Of a DNA stretch of 64,000 nucleotides, positions 1 through 7,995 are shown one piece after another. Positions within the stretch are counted from its first letter, which is position 1. Each line of letters starts with the position of its first letter. The notes under the pieces are model-generated. The model was not told the origin of the DNA and did no database searches. It worked only from the letters and a program-made list of their open reading frames with translations. The position numbers and the translations under genes were made by a program. This DNA is from an uncultured Clostridia bacterium. GTDB taxonomy: Bacteria > Bacillota > Clostridia > Christensenellales > Aristaeellaceae. The DNA is taken from assembly GCA_934663595.1 (NCBI GenBank), contig CAKUKM010000005.1, positions 77,925-141,924 on the forward strand, written 5' to 3'.

Positions 1-730
1 CGCCGATCGCCTGGCCATCCTTGGCAAAGCACACGGAGTTCGACTGTGTATACTTCAGCGTAATCAGCGCAACGATCAGATCGCGCTTCTCGCTTTCGGA
101 AAGCGCGTTTTTCTTCGTCACCACGTTTTTCAGCATATCCGCATCGATTCTAAGATCGTTTCTGCCCTGCTCGAACGTGATTCCGTAGCACATCTTCCGC
201 TCGATCTCCGCGGGAACATAATCGGGATCGATCTTCAGGATATTGTAATTGCCCTTGCGCTTGCGCTTCAGAATTTCCAGCGCTTCCGGCGCGTAATCCG
301 GCGCGATCACGCCGTCGGACACCTCGTGCTCGATCAATTTCGCCGTCGCCGCATCGCAGCAATCGCTCAGCGCAATGAAATCGCCGAACGACGACATGCG
401 ATCCGCGCCGCGCGCGCGGGCATAGGCGTTCGCCAGCGGCGTAAGCTCCAGATCCTCGGGAACGAAGTAAATCTTTCGCAACACGTTGCTCAGCTCCGTG
501 CCGATCGCCGCGCCGGCGGGGCTTACATGCTTAAACGACGTCGCCGCCGCCATACCGGTCGCGCGCTTCAGCTCGCTGACCAGCTGCCAGCCGTTCAGCG
601 CATCGAGGAAATTGATGTATCCCGGCCGGCCGTTCAGCACCGTCACCGGCAGCTCGCCCGCTTCCATGAAGATGCGCGCGGGCTTCTGATTGGGATTGCA
701 GCCATATTTCAAAGCGATTTCGTGCGCCAT
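1..730 (-). CDS. purH: AICAR formyltransferase, 3' end cut by window edge
   Basis: Reading from the ATG at 730 toward position 1 gives an uninterrupted frame of 243 codons that starts MAHEIALKYGCNPNQKPAR and contains SFKHVSPAGAA and RARGADRMSSFGDFIALSD. These are hallmarks of the phosphoribosylaminoimidazolecarboxamide formyltransferase domain, the folate-dependent step before the last of de novo IMP synthesis. The N-terminus begins directly with the transformylase, without the cyclohydrolase (MGS-like) domain that precedes it in the common bifunctional PurH, so this looks like the stand-alone clostridial form. The missing cyclohydrolase activity is supplied by the PurO-type domain of the gene immediately upstream. 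An SD (GGAGA) lies inside the end of that gene and only 3 bases separate the stop from this ATG, so translation is probably coupled. The C-terminal part lies outside the window. Confidence 0.9.
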   Translation of the reverse strand, partial: MAHEIALKYGCNPNQKPARIFMEAGELPVTVLNGRPGYINFLDALNGWQLVSELKRATGMAAATSFKHVSPAGAAIGTELSNVLRKIYFVPEDLELTPLANAYARARGADRMSSFGDFIALSDCCDAATAKLIEHEVSDGVIAPDYAPEALEILKRKRKGNYNILKIDPDYVPAEIERKMCYGITFEQGRNDLRIDADMLKNVVTKKNALSESEKRDLIVALITLKYTQSNSVCFAKDGQAIG

Positions 731-733
731 GAT

Positions 734-2047
734 TCAATTCTCCTTTTCGCGATTGCGGTTGATGATGCGTTCGCTGCGCTCGCCGGTCTGAAGATCCAGC
801 ATTTCCGTCCAGAGCGACACGCGGTTGTCGGCGTTCAGCGCGTTCCAGATTCCGTTCGTCAGCTCGTCCAGATCGCCGTCCAGCAGCGCGCGCTCCGGCT
901 CGCCCTCAAACGACGGAATGGGATTGCCGTCCGCGCGATAGGTGTGCAGAAAGCGCGCCTCGCCCGCCGGAATCGATTCATATTCAAAGAAATTGCGCGC
1001 GCAGGTCTTTCCGTCCGGATCGCCGGATTTCAGAATCGCCATCTGAATCCGCCCGTCGGCCTCGGCCAGCATGCTGATGCGCGGAGTATAATTGGGCCGA
1101 TCCGGCTCGAACGTGCGCGTGCGCAGCGCGTCGGCAAACGTCCCGCCCGCGTTCAGGAAATCGCGAATCGTGTCGGTCTGATCGCCGTTGGTCACGATCG
1201 TCCTGTCGCCCACGCGGCGCACCGGCGCATAGATAATCAGCGAAGGATCCACCATTTTGCCCGGGTCGTGCGCCTCGGTGCGAATGCCGTCCTCCGTGGG
1301 CAGGAACACGCGATTGCGCGAATTCTCGCTCCGGCCCATGATGAAATAGGCGAAAAACTGTTTTGTTCCGTCCTTCGTGCGCCCCGCGACGATGCCGCGG
1401 CCGGGATACGTCGTTGCGCCGACGCATTCAAACAGGCTCTGCATGGGTTTTTCCTCCTCAATCGCGCGCGCGGCCAGCTCCGTGGCCCGCGGCAGCAGCT
1501 TCCATTCGGCTTCCTCCATCACGCGGCGCTGCAGCGTTTCGGGCGTATCGCCCTCGCGCACCTCGACCGCCTTCTGGAGCAGAATCTTGCCCCCGTCCGG
1601 GATTTCATTAACGTAGTGCACCGTCGCGCCCGTGACCTTTACGCCGCATTTCAGCGCCGCCTCGTGCACGCGCAGCCCGTAAAAGCCCTCGCCGCAGAAC
1701 GACGGAATCAGCGACGGATGAATATTCAAAATGCGGTTCGGATACCGATCCGTAAAATCCTTTGAGAGAATCGCGAGAAAGCCCGCCAGCACGATCAGCT
1801 CGATCCGATATTGCTCGAGAATCGCGCGCAGCTCCTTCTCAAACGCCGGCTGCGTTCTGCCCTTTTTGACGCAGACCATCGCCGGAATGCCGGCGTTCTT
1901 CGCGCGCTCCAGCGCGTAGGCGTTCGGCGCGTTCGAAACGACCAGCCGGATCGACGCATTCGGCATTTCGCCGTATCTTTCCGCATCGATCAGCGCCTGC
2001 AAATTCGTTCCGCCGCCGGAAACGAGCACCGCAACGCGCGCGCTCAT
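734..2047 (-). CDS. purN: PurN-PurO fusion: GAR formyltransferase joined to archaeal-type IMP cyclohydrolase
   Basis: The protein has 437 residues. Residues 1-201 are glycinamide ribonucleotide formyltransferase: SGGGTNLQALID near the start, LVLAGF, and the formyl-transfer motif ILNIHPSLIPSF. Residues 202-437 match the PurO family of IMP cyclohydrolases (GATTYPGRGIV, YFIMGRSENSRNRVF, TNGDQTDTI), which closes the ring to IMP. Each half has the length normal for a free-standing enzyme (about 200 and 235 residues). No stop separates them. A strong SD (AGGAGGA at 1452-1458) lies 7 bases before Met202, so free PurO may also be made from an internal start. The start ATG overlaps the purM stop by 4 bases. 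Together with the purH product this replaces a bifunctional PurH. The family calls rest on recognised motifs; the fusion is seen directly, provided the sequence has no base error at the junction. Confidence 0.88.
   Translation of the reverse strand: MSARVAVLVSGGGTNLQALIDAERYGEMPNASIRLVVSNAPNAYALERAKNAGIPAMVCVKKGRTQPAFEKELRAILEQYRIELIVLAGFLAILSKDFTDRYPNRILNIHPSLIPSFCGEGFYGLRVHEAALKCGVKVTGATVHYVNEIPDGGKILLQKAVEVREGDTPETLQRRVMEEAEWKLLPRATELAARAIEEEKPMQSLFECVGATTYPGRGIVAGRTKDGTKQFFAYFIMGRSENSRNRVFLPTEDGIRTEAHDPGKMVDPSLIIYAPVRRVGDRTIVTNGDQTDTIRDFLNAGGTFADALRTRTFEPDRPNYTPRISMLAEADGRIQMAILKSGDPDGKTCARNFFEYESIPAGEARFLHTYRADGNPIPSFEGEPERALLDGDLDELTNGIWNALNADNRVSLWTEMLDLQTGERSERIINRNREKEN
1442..1458 (-). 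promoter_or_regulatory. internal ribosome binding site and ATG for free PurO
   Basis: On the minus strand AGGAGGA (1452-1458) stands 7 bases before ATG (1442-1444), inside the purN-purO reading frame and exactly at the border of the two domains. This is the spacing expected of a working start. It looks like the original purO start kept after the purN stop codon was lost. Confidence 0.55.
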
Positions 2048-3084
2048 TGAAGCACCACCCGTTCTTCGCCGGAAACGACCTCGCCGATCACCTTCGCGTC
2101 CTCGCCCTGCGCCTTCAGCGCCGCGAGCGCCTGATTCGCCTCGTCCGCCTTCACCACCAGCACCATGCCGGAGCCCATGTTGAACGTATTGAACATGTCT
2201 CTTCTGGAAATATGGCCGGTTTTCTCGATCAGATCAAAAATCGGCGGAATCTCGAGCGCGGAGGAATCGATCTTCGCGCACATTCCGTCCGGCAGCGCGC
2301 GCGGGATGTTTTCATAAAAGCCGCCGCCGGTGATATGCGAAATGCCCTTCACGGTCACGCGGGAAATCAGATCCAGCACGGGGCGAACGTAAATGCGCGT
2401 CGGCGCGAGCAGCGCTTCGCCCAGCGTTTTGCCCAGCTCGTCCGAATAGACGCTCAGGTTCTTCTCGTTGACGTCGAACACCTTGCGCACGAGCGAAAAG
2501 CCGTTCGAATGCACGCCCGACGATTTCAGCGCAATCAGCGCGTCTCCCGGAACGATCGCGCTCGAGTCCAGAATCCTTTCGCGATCCACCACGCCGACCG
2601 AGAAGCCCGCGAGGTCGTATTCCTCTTCCGGATAAAAGCCGGGCATTTCGGCCGTTTCGCCGCCGACCAGCGCGCAGCCCGCCTGAACGCAGCCCTCCGC
2701 CACGCCCGAAACGATCGCCGCAATTCGCTCGGGTACGTTCTTGCCGCACGCAATGTAATCCAGGAATGTCAGCGGCTTCGCGCCGCAGCAGATGATATCG
2801 TTGACGCACATCGCGACGCAGTCGATGCCGACCGTATCGTGCTTGTCCATCAGGAACGCGATCTTGAGCTTCGTGCCCACGCCGTCGGTGCCGGAAACGA
2901 GCACGGGGCGGGCAATTCCGGTCAAATCCATTTCAAACAGTCCGCCGAAGCCGCCGATGCCGGTCAGCACGCCGGGAATCTCCGTGCGCGCGACGTGCTT
3001 TTTCATCAATTCCACCGCGCGATAGCCCGCGGTAATGTCCACACCCGCCGCGGCGTAGCTTTCGGATCTCGATTGGGTATTCAT
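2044..3084 (-). CDS. purM: phosphoribosylformylglycinamidine cyclo-ligase (AIR synthetase)
   Basis: PurM closes FGAM to AIR using ATP. The 346-residue protein shows the family's SYAAAGVDITAG, GIGGFGGLFE, SGTDGVGTKLKIA, GGETAEMPGFY and GISHITGGGFYENIPR motifs in the usual order. The frame is open further upstream, but those codons lie inside purF. The start chosen is the ATG at 3084, because the SD GGAGG sits 8 bases before it; the alternative ATG at 3090 is too close to the SD. It begins 2 bases after the purF stop and ends in a 4-base overlap with purN, so it is in the middle of a coupled operon. Confidence 0.95.
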   Translation of the reverse strand: MNTQSRSESYAAAGVDITAGYRAVELMKKHVARTEIPGVLTGIGGFGGLFEMDLTGIARPVLVSGTDGVGTKLKIAFLMDKHDTVGIDCVAMCVNDIICCGAKPLTFLDYIACGKNVPERIAAIVSGVAEGCVQAGCALVGGETAEMPGFYPEEEYDLAGFSVGVVDRERILDSSAIVPGDALIALKSSGVHSNGFSLVRKVFDVNEKNLSVYSDELGKTLGEALLAPTRIYVRPVLDLISRVTVKGISHITGGGFYENIPRALPDGMCAKIDSSALEIPPIFDLIEKTGHISRRDMFNTFNMGSGMVLVVKADEANQALAALKAQGEDAKVIGEVVSGEERVVLQ

Positions 3085-3086
3085 AT

Positions 3087-4511
3087 TCATTCCCTCCCGT
3101 CCCAGCAGTAGGTGCAGAGCTTGCATTTGTCCACGCCGATCGCCTCGATCACGCCCTCGAGCGACTGGAATTCCAGCGACGCAAAGCCGAACTTTTCGCA
3201 GATCGTTTCGCGCAGGCGCTTGCCGCGCTCGGTGTTGGAATCGCTGTATTCGCTCAGGTAATTCAGGCCCTCTTCGCCCTCGAGCTCGACGATCACGCGC
3301 CGCGCGAGCAGATCCATATCGCTCGTTGCGCGCGAGAAATTCAGGTATTTGCAGCCGTACATGATCGGCGGGCACGCGGAGCGCATGTGCACCGATTTCG
3401 CGCCGTTGGCATACAGGAAATCCACCGTTTCGCGCAGCTGCGTGCCGCGCACGATCGAATCGTCCACGAACAGCAGGTTCTTATCCTGAATCAGCTCGTG
3501 CACCGGAATCTGCTTCATCTTCGCGACCCTGTTGCGCTCCGTCTGCCGCGTGGGCATGAACGACCGCGACCAGGTGGGCGTGTATTTGATGAACGCGCGC
3601 GCAAACGGCACGCCGCTCTCGTTCGCATAGCCGATCGCGTGGGGCGTTCCGGAATCCGGCACGCCGCCGATATAATCGATATTTTCCGCGTTGCCGGCCT
3701 CTTTGTCGTGCTGCGCCATGATGCGGCCGTTGCGATAGCGCATGATTTCGACGTTCACGCCCTCGTAGGACGAATTCGGATATCCATAATAGCTCCACAG
3801 GAACGAGCAGATGCGCATCGTATCGCCCGGCTTGGCAAGCTGGTGGCAATCCTCCGCCGTCAGCTCCACGATTTCGCCCGGGCCGAGCTCCTTGTAGTCC
3901 TCGCAGCCGAGCTTTTTATACGCAAACGATTCAAACGACGCGCACATGCAGTCCTCGCCCCTGCCGATGATCACCGGAAGCCGGCCAAAGCGATCGCGCG
4001 CAACGAGAATCCGGCCGTCGTCCTTCAGAATCAGGAACGACGCGCTGCCCTCGATCTCCTTCTGCGCGAAGCGAATGCCCTCGACAAAGTCGCTCTTCTG
4101 GTTGATCAGCGCCGCGGCCAGCTCCGTGGAATTCACGCGGCCGCCGGTCATCGCGTCGAAGTGTCCGCCGCTGAACGACAGATACTGCCGAATCAGCTCC
4201 TCCGAATTGTTGATCATGCCCACCATGCACAGCGCGTACACGCCGAGGTTCGACCGGATCAGCAGCGGCTGCGGATCGGTATCGCTGATGCAGCCGATGG
4301 CCGACGAGCCGCGCATCTCCTCGAAAATGTGCTCGAACTTCGTGCGGAACGGCGCGTTTTCGATCCGGTGAATCTGCCGCTGCAGGCCGATTTCGGGATC
4401 GTATGCCGCCATGCCGCCGCAGCGCGTGCCCAAATGCGAATGATAATCCACGCCGAAAAAGGTATCCTCAATCGCGTCGCGCCTGGCGACGATGCCGAAA
4501 AATCCGCCCAT
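3087..4511 (-). CDS. purF: amidophosphoribosyltransferase lacking the Cys nucleophile
   Basis: PurF commits PRPP to purine synthesis. The 474-residue protein has an Ntn-glutaminase-like N-terminal domain (HSHLGTRCGGMAAYD) and a phosphoribosyltransferase domain with the PRPP loop LLFVDDSIVRGTQ near residue 350. C-terminal cysteines (CKLCTYC) are also present. The N-terminus reads MGGFFG where ordinary PurF has MCGxxG, so the catalytic Cys1 that attacks glutamine is a glycine (codon GGC). The start is secure, with SD GGAGG upstream and no other Met nearby. Cys-less relatives with this MGGFFG start are familiar from Clostridia and Bacteroides. They may use free ammonia or another amidotransferase, or have another role. 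The position in the operon between purC and purM supports the pathway assignment. Confidence 0.88.
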   Translation of the reverse strand: MGGFFGIVARRDAIEDTFFGVDYHSHLGTRCGGMAAYDPEIGLQRQIHRIENAPFRTKFEHIFEEMRGSSAIGCISDTDPQPLLIRSNLGVYALCMVGMINNSEELIRQYLSFSGGHFDAMTGGRVNSTELAAALINQKSDFVEGIRFAQKEIEGSASFLILKDDGRILVARDRFGRLPVIIGRGEDCMCASFESFAYKKLGCEDYKELGPGEIVELTAEDCHQLAKPGDTMRICSFLWSYYGYPNSSYEGVNVEIMRYRNGRIMAQHDKEAGNAENIDYIGGVPDSGTPHAIGYANESGVPFARAFIKYTPTWSRSFMPTRQTERNRVAKMKQIPVHELIQDKNLLFVDDSIVRGTQLRETVDFLYANGAKSVHMRSACPPIMYGCKYLNFSRATSDMDLLARRVIVELEGEEGLNYLSEYSDSNTERGKRLRETICEKFGFASLEFQSLEGVIEAIGVDKCKLCTYCWDGRE

Positions 4512-4523
4512 ATTTTCCTCCGT

Positions 4524-5234
4524 TTACGCGCCCAGCACGCGCTTCATCATTTCCTGATACGCGTCCTCCACATTGCCCAAATCGCGGCGGAAGCGGTCCT
4601 TGTCGAGCTTCTCATGGGTATTTTTATCCCAGAAGCGGCAGGTGTCCGGGGAAATCTCGTCCGCGAGCACGATCGTGCCGTCCGACAGGCGGCCGAACTC
4701 GAGCTTGAAGTCGATCAGCTCCACGCCGCACTTGTCAAAGAACGCGCGCAGCAGGTCGTTGACCTTAAACGCCATCTGCTTAATCTGGTCGATTTCCTCG
4801 CGCGTCGCCAGCTTCAGCGCCAGCGCGTGGTATTCGTTCAGCAGCGGATCGCCCAATTCGTCGTTTTTATAGGAGAATTCAATCGTGGGCGATTCAAACG
4901 GGATGCCCTCCTGAACGCCGTAGCGCTTGGCGAACGAGCCCGCCGAAACATTGCGGATGATGACCTCCAGCGGCACGATCGAAACCTTGCGCACCAGCGT
5001 TTCGCGCTCGGAAAGTTCTTCGACGAAATGCGTCTTCACGCCCGCCTTTTCCAGCATCTGCATCAGAAGGTTCGTCATCCGGTTGTTGATCACGCCCTTG
5101 CCCGCAATCGTGCCCTTCTTCAGGCCGTTGAACGCCGTCGCGTCGTCCTTGTAGGAAACGATCACATATTCCGGATTCTCCGTCGCAAAAACCTTCTTCG
5201 CCTTGCCCTCGTACAGCTGAACACCCTTATTCAT
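4524..5234 (-). CDS. purC: SAICAR synthetase
   Basis: PurC joins aspartate to CAIR using ATP. The 236-residue protein carries LYEGKAKKVF, SYKDDATAFNG, VPLEVIIRNVSAGS and LADEISPDTCRFWD, the expected motifs, at normal family length. Two in-frame ATGs lie after the SD GGAGG. The first abuts it, so the second (5234, nine bases away) is taken. The gene follows purE by about 20 bases and precedes purF by 12 bases in the same operon. Confidence 0.96.
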   Translation of the reverse strand: MNKGVQLYEGKAKKVFATENPEYVIVSYKDDATAFNGLKKGTIAGKGVINNRMTNLLMQMLEKAGVKTHFVEELSERETLVRKVSIVPLEVIIRNVSAGSFAKRYGVQEGIPFESPTIEFSYKNDELGDPLLNEYHALALKLATREEIDQIKQMAFKVNDLLRAFFDKCGVELIDFKLEFGRLSDGTIVLADEISPDTCRFWDKNTHEKLDKDRFRRDLGNVEDAYQEMMKRVLGA

Positions 5235-5256
5235 GCTCTTCATCCTCCGTTTTTTC

Positions 5257-5748
5257 TTATTTATACTGTTCGTTTACGCGCTTGTCCGCTTCTTCAATTG
5301 CCTGAAGCGCCTTTTTGCGCTTTTCCTTCAGCCGCGCGCGCAGCTCGGGATCGCCGTTTGCCAGAATCTGCGCCGCCAGCAGCGCCGCGTTTTCCGCGCC
5401 ATCAATCGCCACCGTCGCCACCGGCATGCCCGACGGCATCTGCACCGTCGAAAGCAGCGCGTCCAGTCCATCCAGCGTGGACGATTTGATCGGCAGTCCA
5501 ATCACCGGAAGCACCGTGTTCGCCGCAATCGCGCCCGCCAGATGCGCCGCCTTGCCCGCTGCCGCGATGATCGCGCCGAAGCCGTTTTCCTCCGCGGAGC
5601 GCGAAAAAAGCGCGCATGCCTCGGGAGACCTGTGCGCCGATATTACGCGAACCTCGTATTCAACCTTCAATTCCTTCAGGCAGTTCACTGCCTTCTCGAC
5701 CACCGGAAGATCGTGGTCGCTGCCCATCACAATCGCAACCCTTGCCAT
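5257..5748 (-). CDS. purE: N5-CAIR mutase, first gene of the pur operon
   Basis: PurE moves the carboxyl group to give CAIR. The 163-residue protein has the family signature VAIVMGSDHDLPV at the N-terminus, ISAHRSPE, AAAGKAAHLAGAIAA and VQMPSGMPVATVAI. The tail (RLKEKRKKALQAIEEADKRV) is the usual C-terminal helix. The SD GGGAGG precedes the ATG. It is the promoter-proximal gene: the 5' region carries a sigma-A promoter and PurBox-like sites. No purK is seen in the window, so this may be either the N5-CAIR mutase or the direct AIR carboxylase type. Confidence 0.96.
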   Translation of the reverse strand: MARVAIVMGSDHDLPVVEKAVNCLKELKVEYEVRVISAHRSPEACALFSRSAEENGFGAIIAAAGKAAHLAGAIAANTVLPVIGLPIKSSTLDGLDALLSTVQMPSGMPVATVAIDGAENAALLAAQILANGDPELRARLKEKRKKALQAIEEADKRVNEQYK

Positions 5749-5792
5749 TGCGCATTCCTCCCTGAATTGTTTTTCAACCGGGTAGTGATTGC

Positions 5793-5821
5793 ATTATACA
5801 TTACAATCCGTACTTAATCAA
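5793..5821 (-). promoter_or_regulatory. sigma-A promoter of the purE operon
   Basis: On the minus strand TTGATT (5816-5821) and TATAAT (5793-5798) are separated by 17 bases. The purE ATG lies about 45 bases downstream of the -10, and PurBox-like sites lie just upstream of the -35. Confidence 0.75.
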
Positions 5822-5834
5822 TAGCATTTTAGCG

Positions 5835-5911
5835 AACGTTCGGGTATTTGTCGGTTAAATCTGCTGTTCAAGGCCGAACATTCGGGTTCTTCGCGCATTT
5901 TTCCGAACATT
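5835..5911. promoter_or_regulatory. three PurBox-like operators for PurR
   Basis: The Bacillus-type PurR binds the PurBox, core CCGAACWTT. Three matches stand upstream of the purE -35: AATACCCGAACGTT on the minus strand (5835-5848), AAGGCCGAACATT on the plus strand (5870-5882), and TTTTTCCGAACATT on the plus strand (5898-5911). The first two are in opposite orientation, as in known PurR-controlled promoters. purR itself lies upstream in the same cluster. Confidence 0.7.
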
Positions 5912-5946
5912 AAAGGACTCCGCAATGTGTTCTTGCGAAGTCCTTT
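5912..5946 (-). terminator. hairpin ending the purR-M42 transcript
   Basis: AAAGGACT and AGTCCTTT form the outer 8 bp of a stem extended by CGCAA/TTGCG. It lies between the last M42 gene and purE. The U-tract on the minus strand is weak, so termination may be incomplete. Confidence 0.5.
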
Positions 5947-5975
5947 CAACAAAGCTTACATTTAATCAGCGCCGA

Positions 5976-6971
5976 TTACATTTCGATCTTCGTCTCCAGC
6001 AGCGCCTTCAAAAGCAGCGCGCCCTTTTCCGCATCGGAGATCGAAACGACCTCGCACGCGGAATGCACATACCGGCACGCAATCGACAGCACGCCGCACG
6101 GAACGCCCGCGTGCGCCCTCTGCATCGCGCCCGCATCGGTGCCGCCGCCGGTCAGCACCTCGCGCTGCGCCTCCACGCCCGCGCGCTCCGCCGCATCCTC
6201 CATCAGGCGCACCACCCGGGGATTGCAAATTACGGAATTGTCCAGAATCTTCACGCACGGCCCCTTGCCGGCCGCCATCGGGAACTTCGGCCCCTTCGGC
6301 GTATCGCCGGAAATCGTAACGTCCAGCGCAATGCCGAGATCGGGATTCACGCGGAACGCCGCCGTCTGCGCGCCGCGCAGGCCGACCTCCTCCTGAACGG
6401 TGAATACCGCATAGACCTCGTTCGAGCGCGCGTTCAGCTTGCGCAGCGCATCGATCAGCACCGCGCAGCCCACGCGGTTGTCCATCGCGGGGCTGGCCAT
6501 CAGATCGTCGCCCAATGCAAACGCGTCGGGCACATAGACCGCCACGTCGCCGAGCGAAACGCGCTTTTCCGCTTCCTCGCGGCTGCGCGCGCCGATATCG
6601 ATAAACAGCGCCTGCATGCCGTTTTCGGCGGGCTTGAACTCGCGCGTCTCATAGGAAACCACGCCGTGCACGCCGTTTTCAAACACGACATGGCGATTCA
6701 GCGAATAATTGCGGTTGACGCCGCCGACGTTGGTCACGCGCAGAAAGCCCTTTTCATCGATATCGAGCACCATGAAGCCGATCTGATCCATGTGCGCCGC
6801 CAGCATCACGCGCGCACCCTCGCCATGGCGAATGCAAATCAGATTGCCCAGCGCGTCCTCTTCGATTTCGTCCACATACGGCTCGACCATTTCGCGGATC
6901 GCCGCGCGAATCGCATTCTCGCGCCCGGTCGCGCCGTAGGTATTCAGGAGCTTATTCAGAATTTCTCTCAT
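5976..6971 (-). CDS. M42 family metallo-aminopeptidase, third of three copies
   Basis: M42 (FrvX/TET-type) peptidases are cytoplasmic di-metal aminopeptidases that form large tetrahedral shells and trim short peptides. The 331-residue protein has the metal-ligand motifs AAHMDQIGFMV, the region around MDNRVGCAVLIDAL, VQEEVGLRGA (catalytic and ligand glutamates), LDVTISGDTP and a C-terminal CRYVHS histidine motif. The start at 6971 follows the SD GGAGG. The open frame upstream overlaps the neighbouring gene and has no SD. It is separated from the second copy by 13 bases and from purE by a hairpin and the purE promoter. The substrate preference cannot be read from sequence. Confidence 0.9.
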   Translation of the reverse strand: MREILNKLLNTYGATGRENAIRAAIREMVEPYVDEIEEDALGNLICIRHGEGARVMLAAHMDQIGFMVLDIDEKGFLRVTNVGGVNRNYSLNRHVVFENGVHGVVSYETREFKPAENGMQALFIDIGARSREEAEKRVSLGDVAVYVPDAFALGDDLMASPAMDNRVGCAVLIDALRKLNARSNEVYAVFTVQEEVGLRGAQTAAFRVNPDLGIALDVTISGDTPKGPKFPMAAGKGPCVKILDNSVICNPRVVRLMEDAAERAGVEAQREVLTGGGTDAGAMQRAHAGVPCGVLSIACRYVHSACEVVSISDAEKGALLLKALLETKIEM

Positions 6972-6984
6972 TGATGTATCCTCC

Positions 6985-7995
6985 TTATTCGAACCGGGAA
7001 AGGAACGCCTCGACCAGCCGGAACTGCGCCTCGATATCGGCAAACGCCGCCACGCAAGACGGCGAATGGATGTACCGGCACGGCACGCTCAGCACGCACA
7101 CCGGCCGCGCGCCGAACATGCGCTGAAACGCCGCGGAATCATTGCTGCCCGAAACGAACTGCTTCGGCTGCCACGGAATCGATTCCTCCATCGCGATATC
7201 GTGCAATTGCCGATACAGATCGCGATCGCCGATCGACGCATGATCCATCATCGAAACCGCCACGCCCTTTTTCACGCGGCAGACCTTGAGATGCTCGTCC
7301 TCGCACGCCAGATCGTTCGCGCCCGTCGCCTCCAGAATCAGCGCCGCATCCGGGCGAACGCTGAATGCGGCGGCCGCCGCGCCGGTCTGGCCGATCTCTT
7401 CGCCCACCGTGAATACGCACGTCACGTCGCACGGGTAATCGCCCTCGAGAATGCTCATCGCCACCATGCAGCCGATGCGGTCGTCCAGCGCGCGCGCCTT
7501 CACCAGCCCGTCGCCAAACTCGACCCAGCGGCTGTCAAATGAAATCAGATCGCCGGGCGAAACCAGCTTTTCCGCGTCCTTTTTGTCCTTCGCGCCGATA
7601 TCGATGGCCAGCTCGTCGTGGCCGAGCACGTGATTGCGCTCGTCCGCGCTCTGCAAATGAATCGCCTTCGCGCCGATCACGCCGGGGACCTCCCCATCGC
7701 CGATGCGCACGGGCTTTGACACCACCACGCGCGGATCGATGCCGCCCACGGTGCTATAGCGAATCAGGCCGTTGTCCATTGCGCCCAGCGCGATCATGCC
7801 GACCTCGTCCATGTGCGCAATCAACGCGACATGCCTGCGATTTTCGCCGGTTCCGCGCTTGAATGCAATCAGATTACCCGCGCGGTCGACCCGCGTTTCC
7901 GTCGCAAAGGGCCGCACCTTTTCGAGAATGTAATCGCGCACGCGCTTTTCATCGCCGCTCACGCCGCGCAGCGCGCACAGCTCCTTCAGCACCAT
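6985..7995 (-). CDS. M42 family metallo-aminopeptidase, second of three copies
   Basis: The 336-residue protein has LIAHMDEVGMIAL, LDDRIGCMVAM, FTVGEEIGQTGAAAAAF and PCRYIHS, the M42 metal-binding and catalytic landmarks. The start at 7995 is set by SD GGAGG seven bases upstream, and it overlaps the end of the first copy by 10 bases, which implies coupled translation. It differs clearly from its two neighbours, so the three are old paralogues and not a recent duplication. Confidence 0.9.
   Translation of the reverse strand: MVLKELCALRGVSGDEKRVRDYILEKVRPFATETRVDRAGNLIAFKRGTGENRRHVALIAHMDEVGMIALGAMDNGLIRYSTVGGIDPRVVVSKPVRIGDGEVPGVIGAKAIHLQSADERNHVLGHDELAIDIGAKDKKDAEKLVSPGDLISFDSRWVEFGDGLVKARALDDRIGCMVAMSILEGDYPCDVTCVFTVGEEIGQTGAAAAAFSVRPDAALILEATGANDLACEDEHLKVCRVKKGVAVSMMDHASIGDRDLYRQLHDIAMEESIPWQPKQFVSGSNDSAAFQRMFGARPVCVLSVPCRYIHSPSCVAAFADIEAQFRLVEAFLSRFE

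Noticed and set aside
3387..5489. 700-codon plus-strand frame over purF and purC
   Set aside because: Antisense shadow of two secure purine genes; composition is artefactual.
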